DNA from: Purpureocillium takamizusanense
Lineage: Eukaryota > Ascomycota > Sordariomycetes > Hypocreales > Ophiocordycipitaceae
Assembly (NCBI RefSeq): GCF_022605165.1
Contig: NC_063070.1
Span: forward strand, 2,108,001-2,172,000
Length of the DNA: 64,000 nucleotides
Direction: 5' to 3'
Below, piece by piece: positions 10,482-20,629 of this stretch. The translations under genes were made by a program, and so were the position numbers. The notes under the pieces are model-generated. The model was not told the origin of the DNA. It searched no databases and saw only the letters and a program-made list of their open reading frames with translations. Each line of letters starts with the position of its first letter. Within the stretch, counting starts at the first letter, position 1.

Positions 10482-11916
10482 CGGCTGGAACCGTGGTGAT
10501 GGGTGCGCACGAGAACGTGCGTGTAGAACCTTATGTACAGTACTATACGTGTTGGCGTTTTGTTGACGCGCGATACCCCATTCAATGCATCTATTCTAAC
10601 GCCGCTGTTGGTCGCGCCTTGCGATGGCTGTTAGTCTGCACGAGAGCAGGCAGGCACCCTGCGGCGACAAGAGCCGACACAGTGGGTAACGTTAGATGGG
10701 CTGTTAGACGCGGAGCTGTTGGATTGCATGAGCACATAGCGGTACTTCGTACCTTACATTCTGCGCCCTTGGCAGGCGGTTCGTTCGTGGCGGGCAGGGA
10801 CGAATGATGGGACGACCCGCCAGCGGCCAACTGCCGAGGGACTCGGGAGACGCCCGCCCGCCCGTCCTGGCAGCTGGCAAAGTCGGGCAGACGCACGGCA
10901 GCGGGCACGGCAGCGGGCACGGCAGACAGATCCAAGGGGCACTGTAGGTGGGGGAATTTGTCCAGCGCGCGGGGATAGACCTTCTGCGTCGCTGGAGCAC
11001 TTTTGAAACTTCCAAGGATGATCATGTTTTCAGCATCCTGATGCTGAAGATTGATGATGCATTCTTCCTTTGGGCAAAACACCCCATCTCTGCGATGGCG
11101 CGTCCCGTTCCGTCCGCCCGCCTTTGCGAAACAGGCGGTCTGGAGGGGAAGAGGAGAGGAGAGCCATCTGTGCCAGCGCGAGGGGCGACGGCACCTCAAT
11201 TCCCCGTCGGTGATTTGCGGCGCTGAGCAGCCACTGCGGAAGCCGGCCGATGGGCGGATCGGCAGTGAGCGGTGGCGGCGCTCCACTGCCTCGGGCTGGC
11301 GGATTGGGCCATGGGCAAACGGGGTGTCATTGGCGCTGGATCCGTACCGTAAGGGGTGGGGATGCGGGCATGCAGGCAAGCAAGCAGCAGGGAAAGCGAG
11401 CGCGGGAGACACGAGGTGCCGGGCCACGCAGAGAGCGGGGAAGCGAGGGGACCCGTGTGCGCCATGTGCCCCAAAAAGTGTGCGTACCAAGTGAGGAGGA
11501 CGATGATCAGAGCCAGCGTGACAGATTGCCCAGGACGGAGCGCTGTCGGGCGCTGCAGAACCGCCGCAATCTACCAAAGCAACGCCCATCTGTCTACCCT
11601 ACCTACCTAGATCGGTATGTATCGTCCGGCGCTGCTCGGCCGTGTTCTCTAAACAGAGCGAGGAGGCCGGCCTCGGCAAGGCAAGGCAGGCAATGGCAGG
11701 GCATGTACGAAGTACGGAGTAGTTGCGGTGCCGACGCTCCGCGCCCTGGCCGGAAAAGCCGGCGCTCGTGGTGCTCTCCACGGCCAACCAGCTCTTCTTT
11801 CGGTGCGGTAGGCGGGCAATTTGTGCTCGCCTCCAATTGGCAATGTCGCTTGCGTCGCACATCTCGTCACCGGCGCCGCTGCCACTCGACTGCCGGCGTT
11901 AGGCCTCCTCGGTGGG

Positions 11917-11946
11917 TGGATGGATGGATGGATGGATGGATGGATG
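11917..11946. repeat. TGGA tetranucleotide microsatellite
   Basis: Seven perfect TGGA units plus TG in non-coding DNA. It should be length-polymorphic between strains. Confidence 0.95.
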
Positions 11947-12735
11947 ACACCACTTTTTTGGCTGCTGCCGTCAAGATGCTGCTGCCCGCCCGTTTCCCTC
12001 GCTCTCCCCCGTCTCAGCGCGCATTGGCCCCCCTCTGCAGCCTCCGTGGAAGCTCCCACGTCAGCTACTAGCTGCCGCGCCAGCACAAGACGGGACGCCT
12101 CCTCCCTGCGGCCACCAGCAGCCCGCTGATGAGGGCGGTCGGCGGCAGGTGGTGTAGGGGACCCCGGCAGCATCGGGCAGAAAAAGCTTAAGCAGCGCCA
12201 CGACCGGTGCCTTTGCGCCGCATCATGGACGAGGTACCGGTACGTGGCAGCTGCAATCCCTCGTCCCATGTTTTGCGGCGCTCGCTTCCCCTTTGGGCGT
12301 GGACGGGAATGCAGGCAAGTAGATGAGCAGCAGGACGAGCAGGCGCCTAGATAAGTCAGTACTAGGTAGCTAGGCATTGTGCAGCGATGGCATGAATATT
12401 TTACGTTTGCACGAAGCATGTCTGCACGAGGGACGGAGCAGGCAGGGCGTACTATCGACGGTGCTGGGCGGCCAGTGCGCATACGTCGTCGAAACATCCG
12501 ACGTAGTAGCCTGCTTTCCGTTTGGGGTGCTCAAATCTACTTGTAATGCTTCTTTCTGTTAGCGAGTCTTGGTAATTAGACGAGCACGAGCACGGGACAA
12601 CGCACCTTGCCTTACGCGTACTGAGTGTGAGGCTGCTGTTCCAGGTGCCCACCCGTCCTTCAAGTGGCGGTAGCGGCGCCGGCTCGTCGCCATGACGTCC
12701 CTGGTAGGCAGGCGCTTTGTCCGCCGCCTCCAGTC

Positions 12736-12799
12736 CGTCGTCGTCGTCGTCGCCGTCGTCATCGTCATCATCGTAGTAGTAATGATAGTAGTAGTACTA
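12736..12799. repeat. Interrupted GTC/ATC/GTA trinucleotide microsatellite
   Basis: GTC units grade into ATC and then GTA/GTAGTA units, with short interruptions, in non-coding DNA upstream of AcrB. Confidence 0.9.
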
Positions 12800-13973
12800 G
12801 AATCCCATTGTTGGCCGCCTCGGAAGGGGGGAGAGTGCCAGAGACTGTCCGCAGTAGCAGCACCTGTCCTGGTGTGGCTCGACTGAGCTGTGCGTCCAAG
12901 TCAGGTTGTCTCTGCCGTTTATTAACGCGCTGCCCGAGGTGTCTCCCGTCCCGTCTGGCAGGCGAGGTGGCATCCAAGGTATCGTACTTCACCGTGCCCG
13001 GGCAGCGCAAGTACTAATGTAGGTGTCTCTCATCACCAGGGGTCGAGGTAGCGCCAGTCAAAGTCAAAGGGGAAAGGCGCAACGTCAAAAGCACGAGCAT
13101 GGGGTACCGCGACATTGCTCGACTTGAGACTTGGGCCGATCCACCCTGGCGCCTGCCGATGGAGATCCAGCGCTCACTCACAGCCGGGCACCTGTAGCAG
13201 CTCTTGGACGTGGATTGGGGAGTCCAGCGCCAGGCAGGAAATGAGTCATTACCTTGGTACCTGAGGTACAATAATATTAGCAACGACCGGACTGGCGCTC
13301 GTTGAAACCTAGAACATGAGGGGCGATTGCTGTCCTGGAACTGAAGACGTGGTGGAGGGCGCCCACCGCTGCTCATCTTTCTCACATCACAGGTGCAACC
13401 CAACCCTACCACCCACCAAGTGGTGCCTACCTGTACTAAGGTTGGGTACTAGGGTGGCACCTACAGCACCTGGGCACCCTCCACGGCTTCCGTTGCTCCA
13501 CCACCTCCAGGGCTGCTGCCCGCTGAGCCAGCGGCGCCCATCAGCACCTCGCTCACTGAGGTGGCCCGCCCCAGAGACCCGGCCTTATTCCCGTTCCGTC
13601 ACATCCTGCCCTCCTCCGTTCCTGCAAACCCGCGAGGAAAATCCTGGATTCCTCCCAAACAATCTTGGTCTGGCCTCCCTTGACACAACAACTGGCACCA
13701 TCCTACGCCCGCCAGAGAGGGACAAAACTCGCCGCTTCTCCTTTCCCCCTCCCCCCTCCTTCTTGCCGTCGCCCGCGTGCATGACAGCCAGCATCGTCGT
13801 CAGAAGCGTCCGTCCATCGACCATCGACCGAACCGACCGAAACCCGCCCTTCTCCCTCTACCCCCTCCCCTTTCAACGTTGCTCTCCCTCTCCGTCTCGT
13901 TCCCGCTCGCTGCCGGCCCTGCCCCTTGGACGAGGTCGCGGGTCTGCACGCCAACCGGGAACATAAGCTGCGC

Positions 13974-16754
13974 ATGCCTCGTGCGTCGGGCTCGGGCAAG
14001 CGACAGCAAGGAGGCGCAGGTCCCCGCGAATCGAGGCACGATAATGGGCTCGTAGGCCCCGGCAAGCGCGTTGCGCCCAAGAAGAGCCACAGCCACCTCG
14101 ACGGCCCCGTGAGGTCGCCCGACAACGGTGCCCTCGCCGGGCCGTCGCCGCCGCCGCACTCAAACGGCCCCAACGGCACCAGCAAGCACGATGGCACCGC
14201 ATCCGCCCTCGCCGCGTCCCCGGCGGCCGTCCTCGACGCTCGCCGAGGCTCCCTCGGCACCTCGTCTGATTCGTCGTCGTCGGAGCTGTCGGGTGCCGTT
14301 GCCAACGGCGTCGACGGCGCTCGCCAGATCGACGTCAACGCTTTGAAGAATGCCGACGTCCACCGCGATTCGGGGCCGCTCGACCTCGCCTCCACTGTCG
14401 TCCGCTCCCTACCCGTCCAGGACACCCTCGCCATACTCATCATCCTCATGCACCTTCCCTACGTCTCCCTTACCATCGTCTACGGCCTCTTCGCCACCCT
14501 CACCTTCGTCCCACCCGTTATGAGCAAGGCTGGCTGGAACATGAATCTCGGCGACATCATGGACGGCATCTCCCAGATGCCCTCACTCGCCACCACCATG
14601 GCCATGGACTTCTTCTTCTTCCTCGTGTGGGTTTTCCTGTGGCCGCCTATACAGGACTTCATGCTCGAATTCGCCAAGCCCGTCGTCGCCGTCACCCTGG
14701 GCGGCGGCGCGAGCGCAAAGGACGGCTCCTCGCGCGGCGTCACGGCCTGTTTCATCTGGATGTTCCTGCACAAGCTCGTACGCGCGTCGCGAGTGTACTG
14801 GCCTCGGCTCGCGCGCCACATACCTGACAGCTGGCGCATGCCCGCCGCTCTGAGCGATTCGTTCCTGCGCCCGTCCGCCTGGCAAGACAAGAGGGACGGT
14901 CACGGCTGGCTGCAGAGCATCCTGGCCATCCACATCCTCACGCAGGGCATCGTCAGGTACGTTCGGGAGTGGTATCTACGTCGGGAGCGCTTCAACTCGG
15001 GCGACCCCGAGGCCGGCAAGCCTGGATCCGCGGTCGTTAGCACCGCAACTTCCAGCGGGAACGATACCTCAACCGGCGAGACCAGCGTCGGCCCCGCCGT
15101 CGACGCTGAGGCGGCTTTGTCCGCGACGAGCTCTGCCGCTGTCGCCAAAAGGCGGCGGAAGCAGAGTGCGCAGGTCCGTCTGCAGCAGCCTCTGTGGGCG
15201 GCGCTGGCAAGCACCAAGATTGTCGCGATGAAGGAGTACGAAATATCGAGCCTGCGGGGCCCGGCCAACAAAAGCGACATCCACAATTCGGGCAGCACCC
15301 CTTCCTTCGACGGACAGCCGAGGCAGATATGGATATCTTACATTGGCAGCGATGAGGTATGCTTCAACACCAGCCACTTCCCCGAGCCCGAGGCCTATGC
15401 CAAGGTCAATGGCCACTCGACGACACCCGCCGGCGTGGACACGTCCAAGCCCTTTTATGTCCGCATCAACAATGCCTTCTGGCAACCAACCCGCATCTTC
15501 ATCGTCGACGACGAAAAGGAGACGCGCTGGACCGGCGACATCTATGGCCTTCGTCCTGCCGCCAAGTACGTGGTCGACTTTGTCGACACCAAGACGGACC
15601 AAGTCATCTTCACCACCAGCATCCGAACGGTCAAGGAGACGCTGCGCGAAGACGATCCCCTGGCAACTGGTCCAGCAAGCGGCCAGCAGGCATTGCGTCC
15701 CGACTCGCCCGCCACGACGCTTCGTACGTCGATCGCCGCCGCCGAGGCGAGGCTCGCCGACGAGAAGAACCGGCTCAAGACATGGCGCAAAGAGTGGAAG
15801 AACCGCATCAACTCCCTGAAGCGAGACAACGAGGCTGCCGACAACCAGCTCGCGACGGCCGGCAACAGCGACGAAAAGTTCAAGCAGAAGATCCGCCAGC
15901 AGGAGACACAAAAGTCGCAGGCCGAGCGCGACACGGAGCGCCTTGCAGAGCGGCTCAAGAACTTTGACACGGCCCCGGAGCTTGCCGACCGTAAGAAGAA
16001 GGCAGAGCGCGCCTTCTCCGCCGAGAAGAAGATCTTTGATGCCGCCCAAAAGGAGTTCAAGTGTTACAAGTCGCAGCTGGAAGGCGAGGTCAAGGCCAGG
16101 GAGGTGGAGAAGTCGAACTTGAACACGCGGCGTAACAAGATCGCCACGCGCATCGCCAAGATCGAGAATGAGCTCGCCAACATCACTGACGCCAACAATC
16201 GTGGGCTCGATGAGGTCGAGCGGCGGCGCCAGGACAAGATCCGGTTCCTGGAACAGACGGTCGCCATCGAGAATAACTACTCGGAGCGTATCAGCCAGGT
16301 CGGCGCGGCTAACAACGCTAAGCGTGAGCAGCTACGAACTCTCCAGGCCCAGGTGCAGGCGTACCAAACTTACGTGAACCCGGTTAACGGCATGCCTGTC
16401 GAGGCCCCGCCCATGATTACGGACTCGCACCAGCCTTATGGGCAGAACCCGTGGAATCCGAACCCTGCGGCGGCACCTCACTTCCCCTGGGGCGCGTCCT
16501 CTGGCGACGTGCTTCCGCCAATTTCGGCTCCAACGATGCCGCCAGGCCTGTCATGGCACCCGCCGCCGACGGCCCCGGCCTTTGAGCCGCGCGGCGCCAA
16601 GTCGAGAGGCCGCAGCTCAAGCATGCTGAGCGACGTGAGCGGGTTTACCGAGGCTAGTGACGAGGGCGCCGAGTCGGCTCGGCCCGCCGGGAGGAACGGC
16701 GCCCATGGGAGCAACAGCAGCGGAAGCATAGGCGAAGCGCCGAGTCCAGCGTAG
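13974..16754 (+). CDS. acrB: AcrB-type ubiquitination-network signalling protein
   Basis: A single exon of 926 aa. The start at MPRASGSGKRQQGG was chosen because fungal orthologues begin with a similar basic Ser/Lys segment; the frame stays open upstream without a Met. The N-terminal 140 residues are disordered. Hydrophobic segments follow at about residues 148-178 (LAILIILMHLPYVSL, LFATLTFVPP), 208-226 (MDFFFFLVWVFLWPP) and 254-270. A globular part contains QIWISYIGSDEVCFNTSHF and PFYVRINNAFWQPTRIF. A long coiled coil covers roughly residues 580-800 and is Lys/Glu/Arg-rich. The tail is Pro/Ser-rich. In Aspergillus nidulans, AcrB acts with the CreB/CreC/CreD ubiquitination network in carbon-source use and acriflavine resistance; the same role here is inferred. 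No introns are needed. Confidence 0.9.
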   Translation: MPRASGSGKRQQGGAGPRESRHDNGLVGPGKRVAPKKSHSHLDGPVRSPDNGALAGPSPPPHSNGPNGTSKHDGTASALAASPAAVLDARRGSLGTSSDSSSSELSGAVANGVDGARQIDVNALKNADVHRDSGPLDLASTVVRSLPVQDTLAILIILMHLPYVSLTIVYGLFATLTFVPPVMSKAGWNMNLGDIMDGISQMPSLATTMAMDFFFFLVWVFLWPPIQDFMLEFAKPVVAVTLGGGASAKDGSSRGVTACFIWMFLHKLVRASRVYWPRLARHIPDSWRMPAALSDSFLRPSAWQDKRDGHGWLQSILAIHILTQGIVRYVREWYLRRERFNSGDPEAGKPGSAVVSTATSSGNDTSTGETSVGPAVDAEAALSATSSAAVAKRRRKQSAQVRLQQPLWAALASTKIVAMKEYEISSLRGPANKSDIHNSGSTPSFDGQPRQIWISYIGSDEVCFNTSHFPEPEAYAKVNGHSTTPAGVDTSKPFYVRINNAFWQPTRIFIVDDEKETRWTGDIYGLRPAAKYVVDFVDTKTDQVIFTTSIRTVKETLREDDPLATGPASGQQALRPDSPATTLRTSIAAAEARLADEKNRLKTWRKEWKNRINSLKRDNEAADNQLATAGNSDEKFKQKIRQQETQKSQAERDTERLAERLKNFDTAPELADRKKKAERAFSAEKKIFDAAQKEFKCYKSQLEGEVKAREVEKSNLNTRRNKIATRIAKIENELANITDANNRGLDEVERRRQDKIRFLEQTVAIENNYSERISQVGAANNAKREQLRTLQAQVQAYQTYVNPVNGMPVEAPPMITDSHQPYGQNPWNPNPAAAPHFPWGASSGDVLPPISAPTMPPGLSWHPPPTAPAFEPRGAKSRGRSSSMLSDVSGFTEASDEGAESARPAGRNGAHGSNSSGSIGEAPSPA

Positions 16755-17212
16755 TTAAAAAGACAGCGTCAGGTAGAATGATATGTCGCGTGATTGGTTG
16801 CCTGCGTTGCATGAGCGTGACATGTCATGTGTCTGTTGGTGTCGACACCCCTTGAGTGCAGCGGATGCATTGTGCCGGGCGCCGAGACCAATTCCGGGCT
16901 CCCCATGGCCCATGCCTGCCGAAACGTGCATACCAAGGTACTTGGTCACGATTGACGGGGCAGAGATGCCCAGTACTTGATGTGATGCATGAACAACACG
17001 CAGAAGTTGTTGGTACAGTCATCACTTGGCACGTATGTGACAGCGTCGGGTACCCTGGACGGGCTCGGGGCTAGTGTGCTTCGGATCTGGCAGGTACCCC
17101 GTACCTGCAGGACGCGCCGGGAGACACCAAGACATCCGCCGACATTGAGCTCGTGCATCTCCACCATCCACCTCGACATGCCACCGCCGCCCCAGAAGGC
17201 GACCATGACACC
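16755..17212. other. Intergenic region between AcrB and the FHIP gene
   Basis: 458 bp holding the AcrB 3' end and the next promoter. Several KpnI-like GGTACC/GTACC sites occur (16930-17110). No gene is supported. Confidence 0.6.
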
Positions 17213-20200
17213 ATGGACTTTGTGAGGCCCCCCCCTGCCGCTCCCAGCGGCCAGCGGGCATGCTGACGATGGTAGTGGTCGCGATTGTTGAGCCCCCTCT
17301 CGGCGGGCACGTCTCGCCAGGACCAGGCCAAGGACCCCGCCAAACGCCTGCACCGCTTCGAAAAGGAGTACGGCAGCCTGCTGGTGCGTCCCTGCCGGCC
17401 TTCACCCCCTTCCCGGCCGACCCGCAAGCGATGGGACGAGCTGACATGGCCGATCGCAGTCGACATGGCGCACGGCCAATCTGCGTGACGGCGACGCGGC
17501 CGAGACGCTCGAGATACGGCTTCAGGAGCTCACCAACATCCTCAGCGACGAGAGCCGCCGGCCGCTGCCGCACCCGTGCATCCAGTACGCCTCCATCAAG
17601 CAAATCTACGTGCCCATCGGCAAGATTGCCACGGCCTCGCATAACGAGTGGATCATTAAGGAGGCGGTGCTCCTCTTCGCAACCCTCATCGAGAGCGAGG
17701 AGGAGGCCTTTGTCGAGACACCAGCCTTTTCCACCAGCCTGACCAACTTGCTCGTCCGCATCACCGGCGCCGAGGGCGTCCACCTCGGCCTCGATACCGA
17801 GTCCCGCGTCGTCGAGCTCGCCTTTAACATCACCACCAAGATCCGCCTCGACCCGTCCATCCTGCCCGCTTGGTTCAAGACGCAGGATGGGCCCGCGACC
17901 CCGGACCGCCATGCTGCCGTCGCCGGCGACCTGCCGCCGCCGCCGCCGCCCTCGGGTTTCGCCGGCCGCACGCAGCGCGCAGACTTTCCCCTCTTCTACA
18001 TACTCGTCGATTACATCCACCACGAGGGCAAGGTCGGTGACTTTGCCCGCACCGGTCTGCTCTACATCATCGAGGCCGCCTCGAGCTCTGCTGCGCTCGA
18101 GCAGTGGATCGTCGAGAGCGACCTGTCCACCCTCATGGCCACGGGCCTGGGCGCCCTATATAGCCAGCTCAGCCGCAAGCTCGTCATTGATCACCCGCCA
18201 CACGACCTGCCCCCGATCCTCGCCCTCTCCGACTACGAACACCCAACGTCGAGCTACGAGATTGTCAGCTCCTGCTCGCCAGAGTTCCAGTCGCACCTCG
18301 AGACCTTTCTGTCCCACCTGCTCTTCTGGCAGGATGTCCTGAACCACTGCAAGTCGGTCGAGGTCAAGTCAACCCTCCTCGAGCACTTTCAAGTCATTTT
18401 CCTGCAGCAGCTGCTGTGAGTGCCTCTCTGTCCTGGCTGTCTCGTACGAGTGGACCCCGCTAATCGGGCAGGTATCCGTCGCTGCTCGAGTCGTCTGATA
18501 TCGACGGGGGCTCGTCGGTGGCCGTACTCACATACCTACGACGCATCCTCGAGTCCCTCAACCACCCCGACATGATCAACCTCATCCTGCACTACCTCCT
18601 GGCTCTGCCAGACACGCTGCCGTCCAAGGAGCAGCCCCGGTCGTCCATTAGCCTCGCGCGGAAGCGCAAGTCGATGGACCTCGCGACCATGATGGCCGAG
18701 AAGTCAGAGGACGCCGCCACGCCGCTCCTCTTCAACCTCGTCGACCTCATTCTTGCGTGCTTGCGCTCGCGCAACCAGCAGACGATTCACGTCACCCTGC
18801 AGCTCGTCTCGGCCATCCTCAAGCGGCACCATCGCTACGCAATCATCACGCTGCTCAAGACGGAGGTGCTGCCCGCCAATTCAGTGGACCGCACCGTCGG
18901 CGCTCACGAGCAGGAGGTCGAGTATCTCGTCTCACTGGCGGCCTCCATCGGCGGCCACGGAAACTTTGACGAGATGTACGCCAACATCCTCAAGGACACC
19001 ATGACACGCCTGGAGAGCCACCCGTGCTCGCTGCGGCTTGTGGCGCCTCGCGTCTCAACGAACAATCGAGAGCTGCCAGCCATCCCAGACAGCCTGCCCG
19101 GCGCCCCCCGAGACGTCCGCGAGCACACGCTGCGTCCGGAAGACCCGCTGCTCAAGGCCATCCTGGACCTGCTCGAGACATTCTTCGTCAACCCGGTCGA
19201 GACGAACCTGTCGGTGTCGGAAACGATGGTAGACCTTGCCATTTGCGGATATATGAGCATCGAGGGATGGCTGGCGCGCAGTCCCAGCGGGTACATGTAT
19301 GCAGGGCCCGGTGAGCAGGACGACGCCTCGGCGAGCGAGGCGGAGTCCGTCGCAACAGACGGGGAGGCGGAGAGGCTCAGGGCGCTGAAAAGGTGCAGGG
19401 CGCGACCGGAGTGGTCACCAGATGCCCTGCCGCGAATCCTGTCCATCGTGCGGCGGCTGTGTGACCAAGTTTCGTCGTATCGCGCGACGGTTCCCCGCTT
19501 CGACGAGCTGCTACAGCAGCGTCGCGAGGCATTCCAGACCGCCGACTCGATGCTGGACAACCCGCCGCGGAAGGCGTCTCCGCAGCCGCCGCTTCAGGGA
19601 ACGCCCGAGCGCCCGAGCATGGACGAGGTCCTTCGCACGGGGTCCCCTTCGCGACCGTCGGCCCTGGAAGGCTTCGCGCAGCGGCTCCTATCCGAGCTGG
19701 GCACTCCGAGCCGCTCGGCCAGCCCCAAAGGCCGCAAGGAGCAAAGCCGCAGCTCGGGCACGTCGACGCCCGGCGGCGGGCCGCAGCCCGAGCTTATGAC
19801 GCCAAACGCCATCCGGGTGCCGCCCAAGGAGTTCCCCATGAACTACGCCGACCCGAGCCGCGGCGGAGCGCGCAGCCTGTCGCCCGCCAGCGCCGCCGGT
19901 GACCCGCTTGACGACAGTCGCCGCAGGGACAGCAGCGCCACGAGCCAGGCGTCGGCATTTGCCGCCATCGACCAGAGCACCCTCGCTAAGCGCGTCGGCC
20001 TTCCGGACGATAGGCTCAAGCCGATTCCCCTGCACCTGAATAGGCCCGCCCGGAGCGTGCCCGAGGAGCAGCCCGCCAAGGCGGCCGACGGGGATGAGGA
20101 TGAGCACAAGGAGGAGCAGGAGCAGCACGAAGCAGGCGCCGAGGACACGTCCGAGACTGGTGCCGCCGCCGGAGCGGCTGCCCAGGAAGAGGAGGAGGAA

Positions 20201-20332
20201 GGGGAGGAAGAAGTACATGTGTCGGTCTCGCACGTTATCACAAACGTCATCGTATTCCAGTCGTTTCTCCTCGAGCTGGCCGCCCTCATGCAGGTGCGCG
20301 CCGGCCTGTTTGACGAAGTCCGCTATGTGTGA
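17213..20332 (+). CDS. FHIP / RAI16-like protein (FTS- and Hook-interacting family)
   Basis: Exons 17213-17221, 17276-17383, 17460-18415 and 18472-20332 encode 977 aa. The first exon holds only MDF; its 54-nt intron (GTGAGG, GCTGACG, GGTAG) leads into WSRLLSPLSAG, matching the family N-terminus MDFWSRLL. RLHRFEKEYGSLL follows, then STWRTANLRDG and RRPLPHPCIQYASIKQIY. The other introns are phase 0 (76 nt) and phase 2 (56 nt). The alpha-solenoid contains IIKEAVLLFATLIESEEE, FPLFYILVDYIHHEGKVGDF and YLRRILESLNHPDMINLI. The C-terminal third is disordered and acidic (DEDEHKEEQEQ), then a final conserved segment VIVFQSFLLELAALMQVRA. Family members form the FTS-Hook-FHIP complex that links early endosomes to dynein, shown in Aspergillus and animals. 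Tail to tail with LYS2. Confidence 0.9.
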
Positions 20333-20629
20333 TTAATGGACGTTCGCACAAAGAGTCGGGGTGTTTTGTCTTAATTTGGTGCTATGCAGCATAGAGAGAG
20401 ATACCAGATAGCATCAGCCTGCGGTCTAGATTAGATGTAACCTTTTCGCACTCTTTATTTTTTTTTCTGGTTCGGATACGTGCGTTACTAGACAGGGCAC
20501 GAGATGTGTCGCGTGCAAGGGAACATATGAACTCTTTTATTTATTCATTCACTGAGATTCAAAACGCCTGTAGGCCTTTTCCCCCCTCCCCCCTTGTCTT
20601 CTAAACTACCTCCTGTCCGAGGATGCTGT
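20333..20629. other. Shared 3' intergenic region between convergent genes
   Basis: About 300 bp between the stop codons of the FHIP gene and LYS2. It is locally T-rich (20457-20468), with A/T-rich stretches on both strands suitable for polyadenylation of the two converging transcripts. Confidence 0.55.

Larger units (their letters stand above)
10482..13973. other. Intergenic region upstream of AcrB
   Basis: These 3.5 kb have no supported gene. They contain two TACTTCGTA/TACGAAGTA copies (10743 and 11706), a TGGA tandem repeat, a GTC/ATC/GTA microsatellite, and palindromic GTAC sites (around 10531 and 13258). The last 500 bp before AcrB are pyrimidine-rich, as in many fungal core promoters and leaders. 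Open frames here, up to 332 codons on the minus strand, are low-complexity and unrelated to known families. Confidence 0.55.

Noticed and set aside
15069..16049. 326-codon minus-strand open frame within AcrB
   Set aside because: Antisense shadow with no domain; AcrB on the plus strand is a convincing family member.
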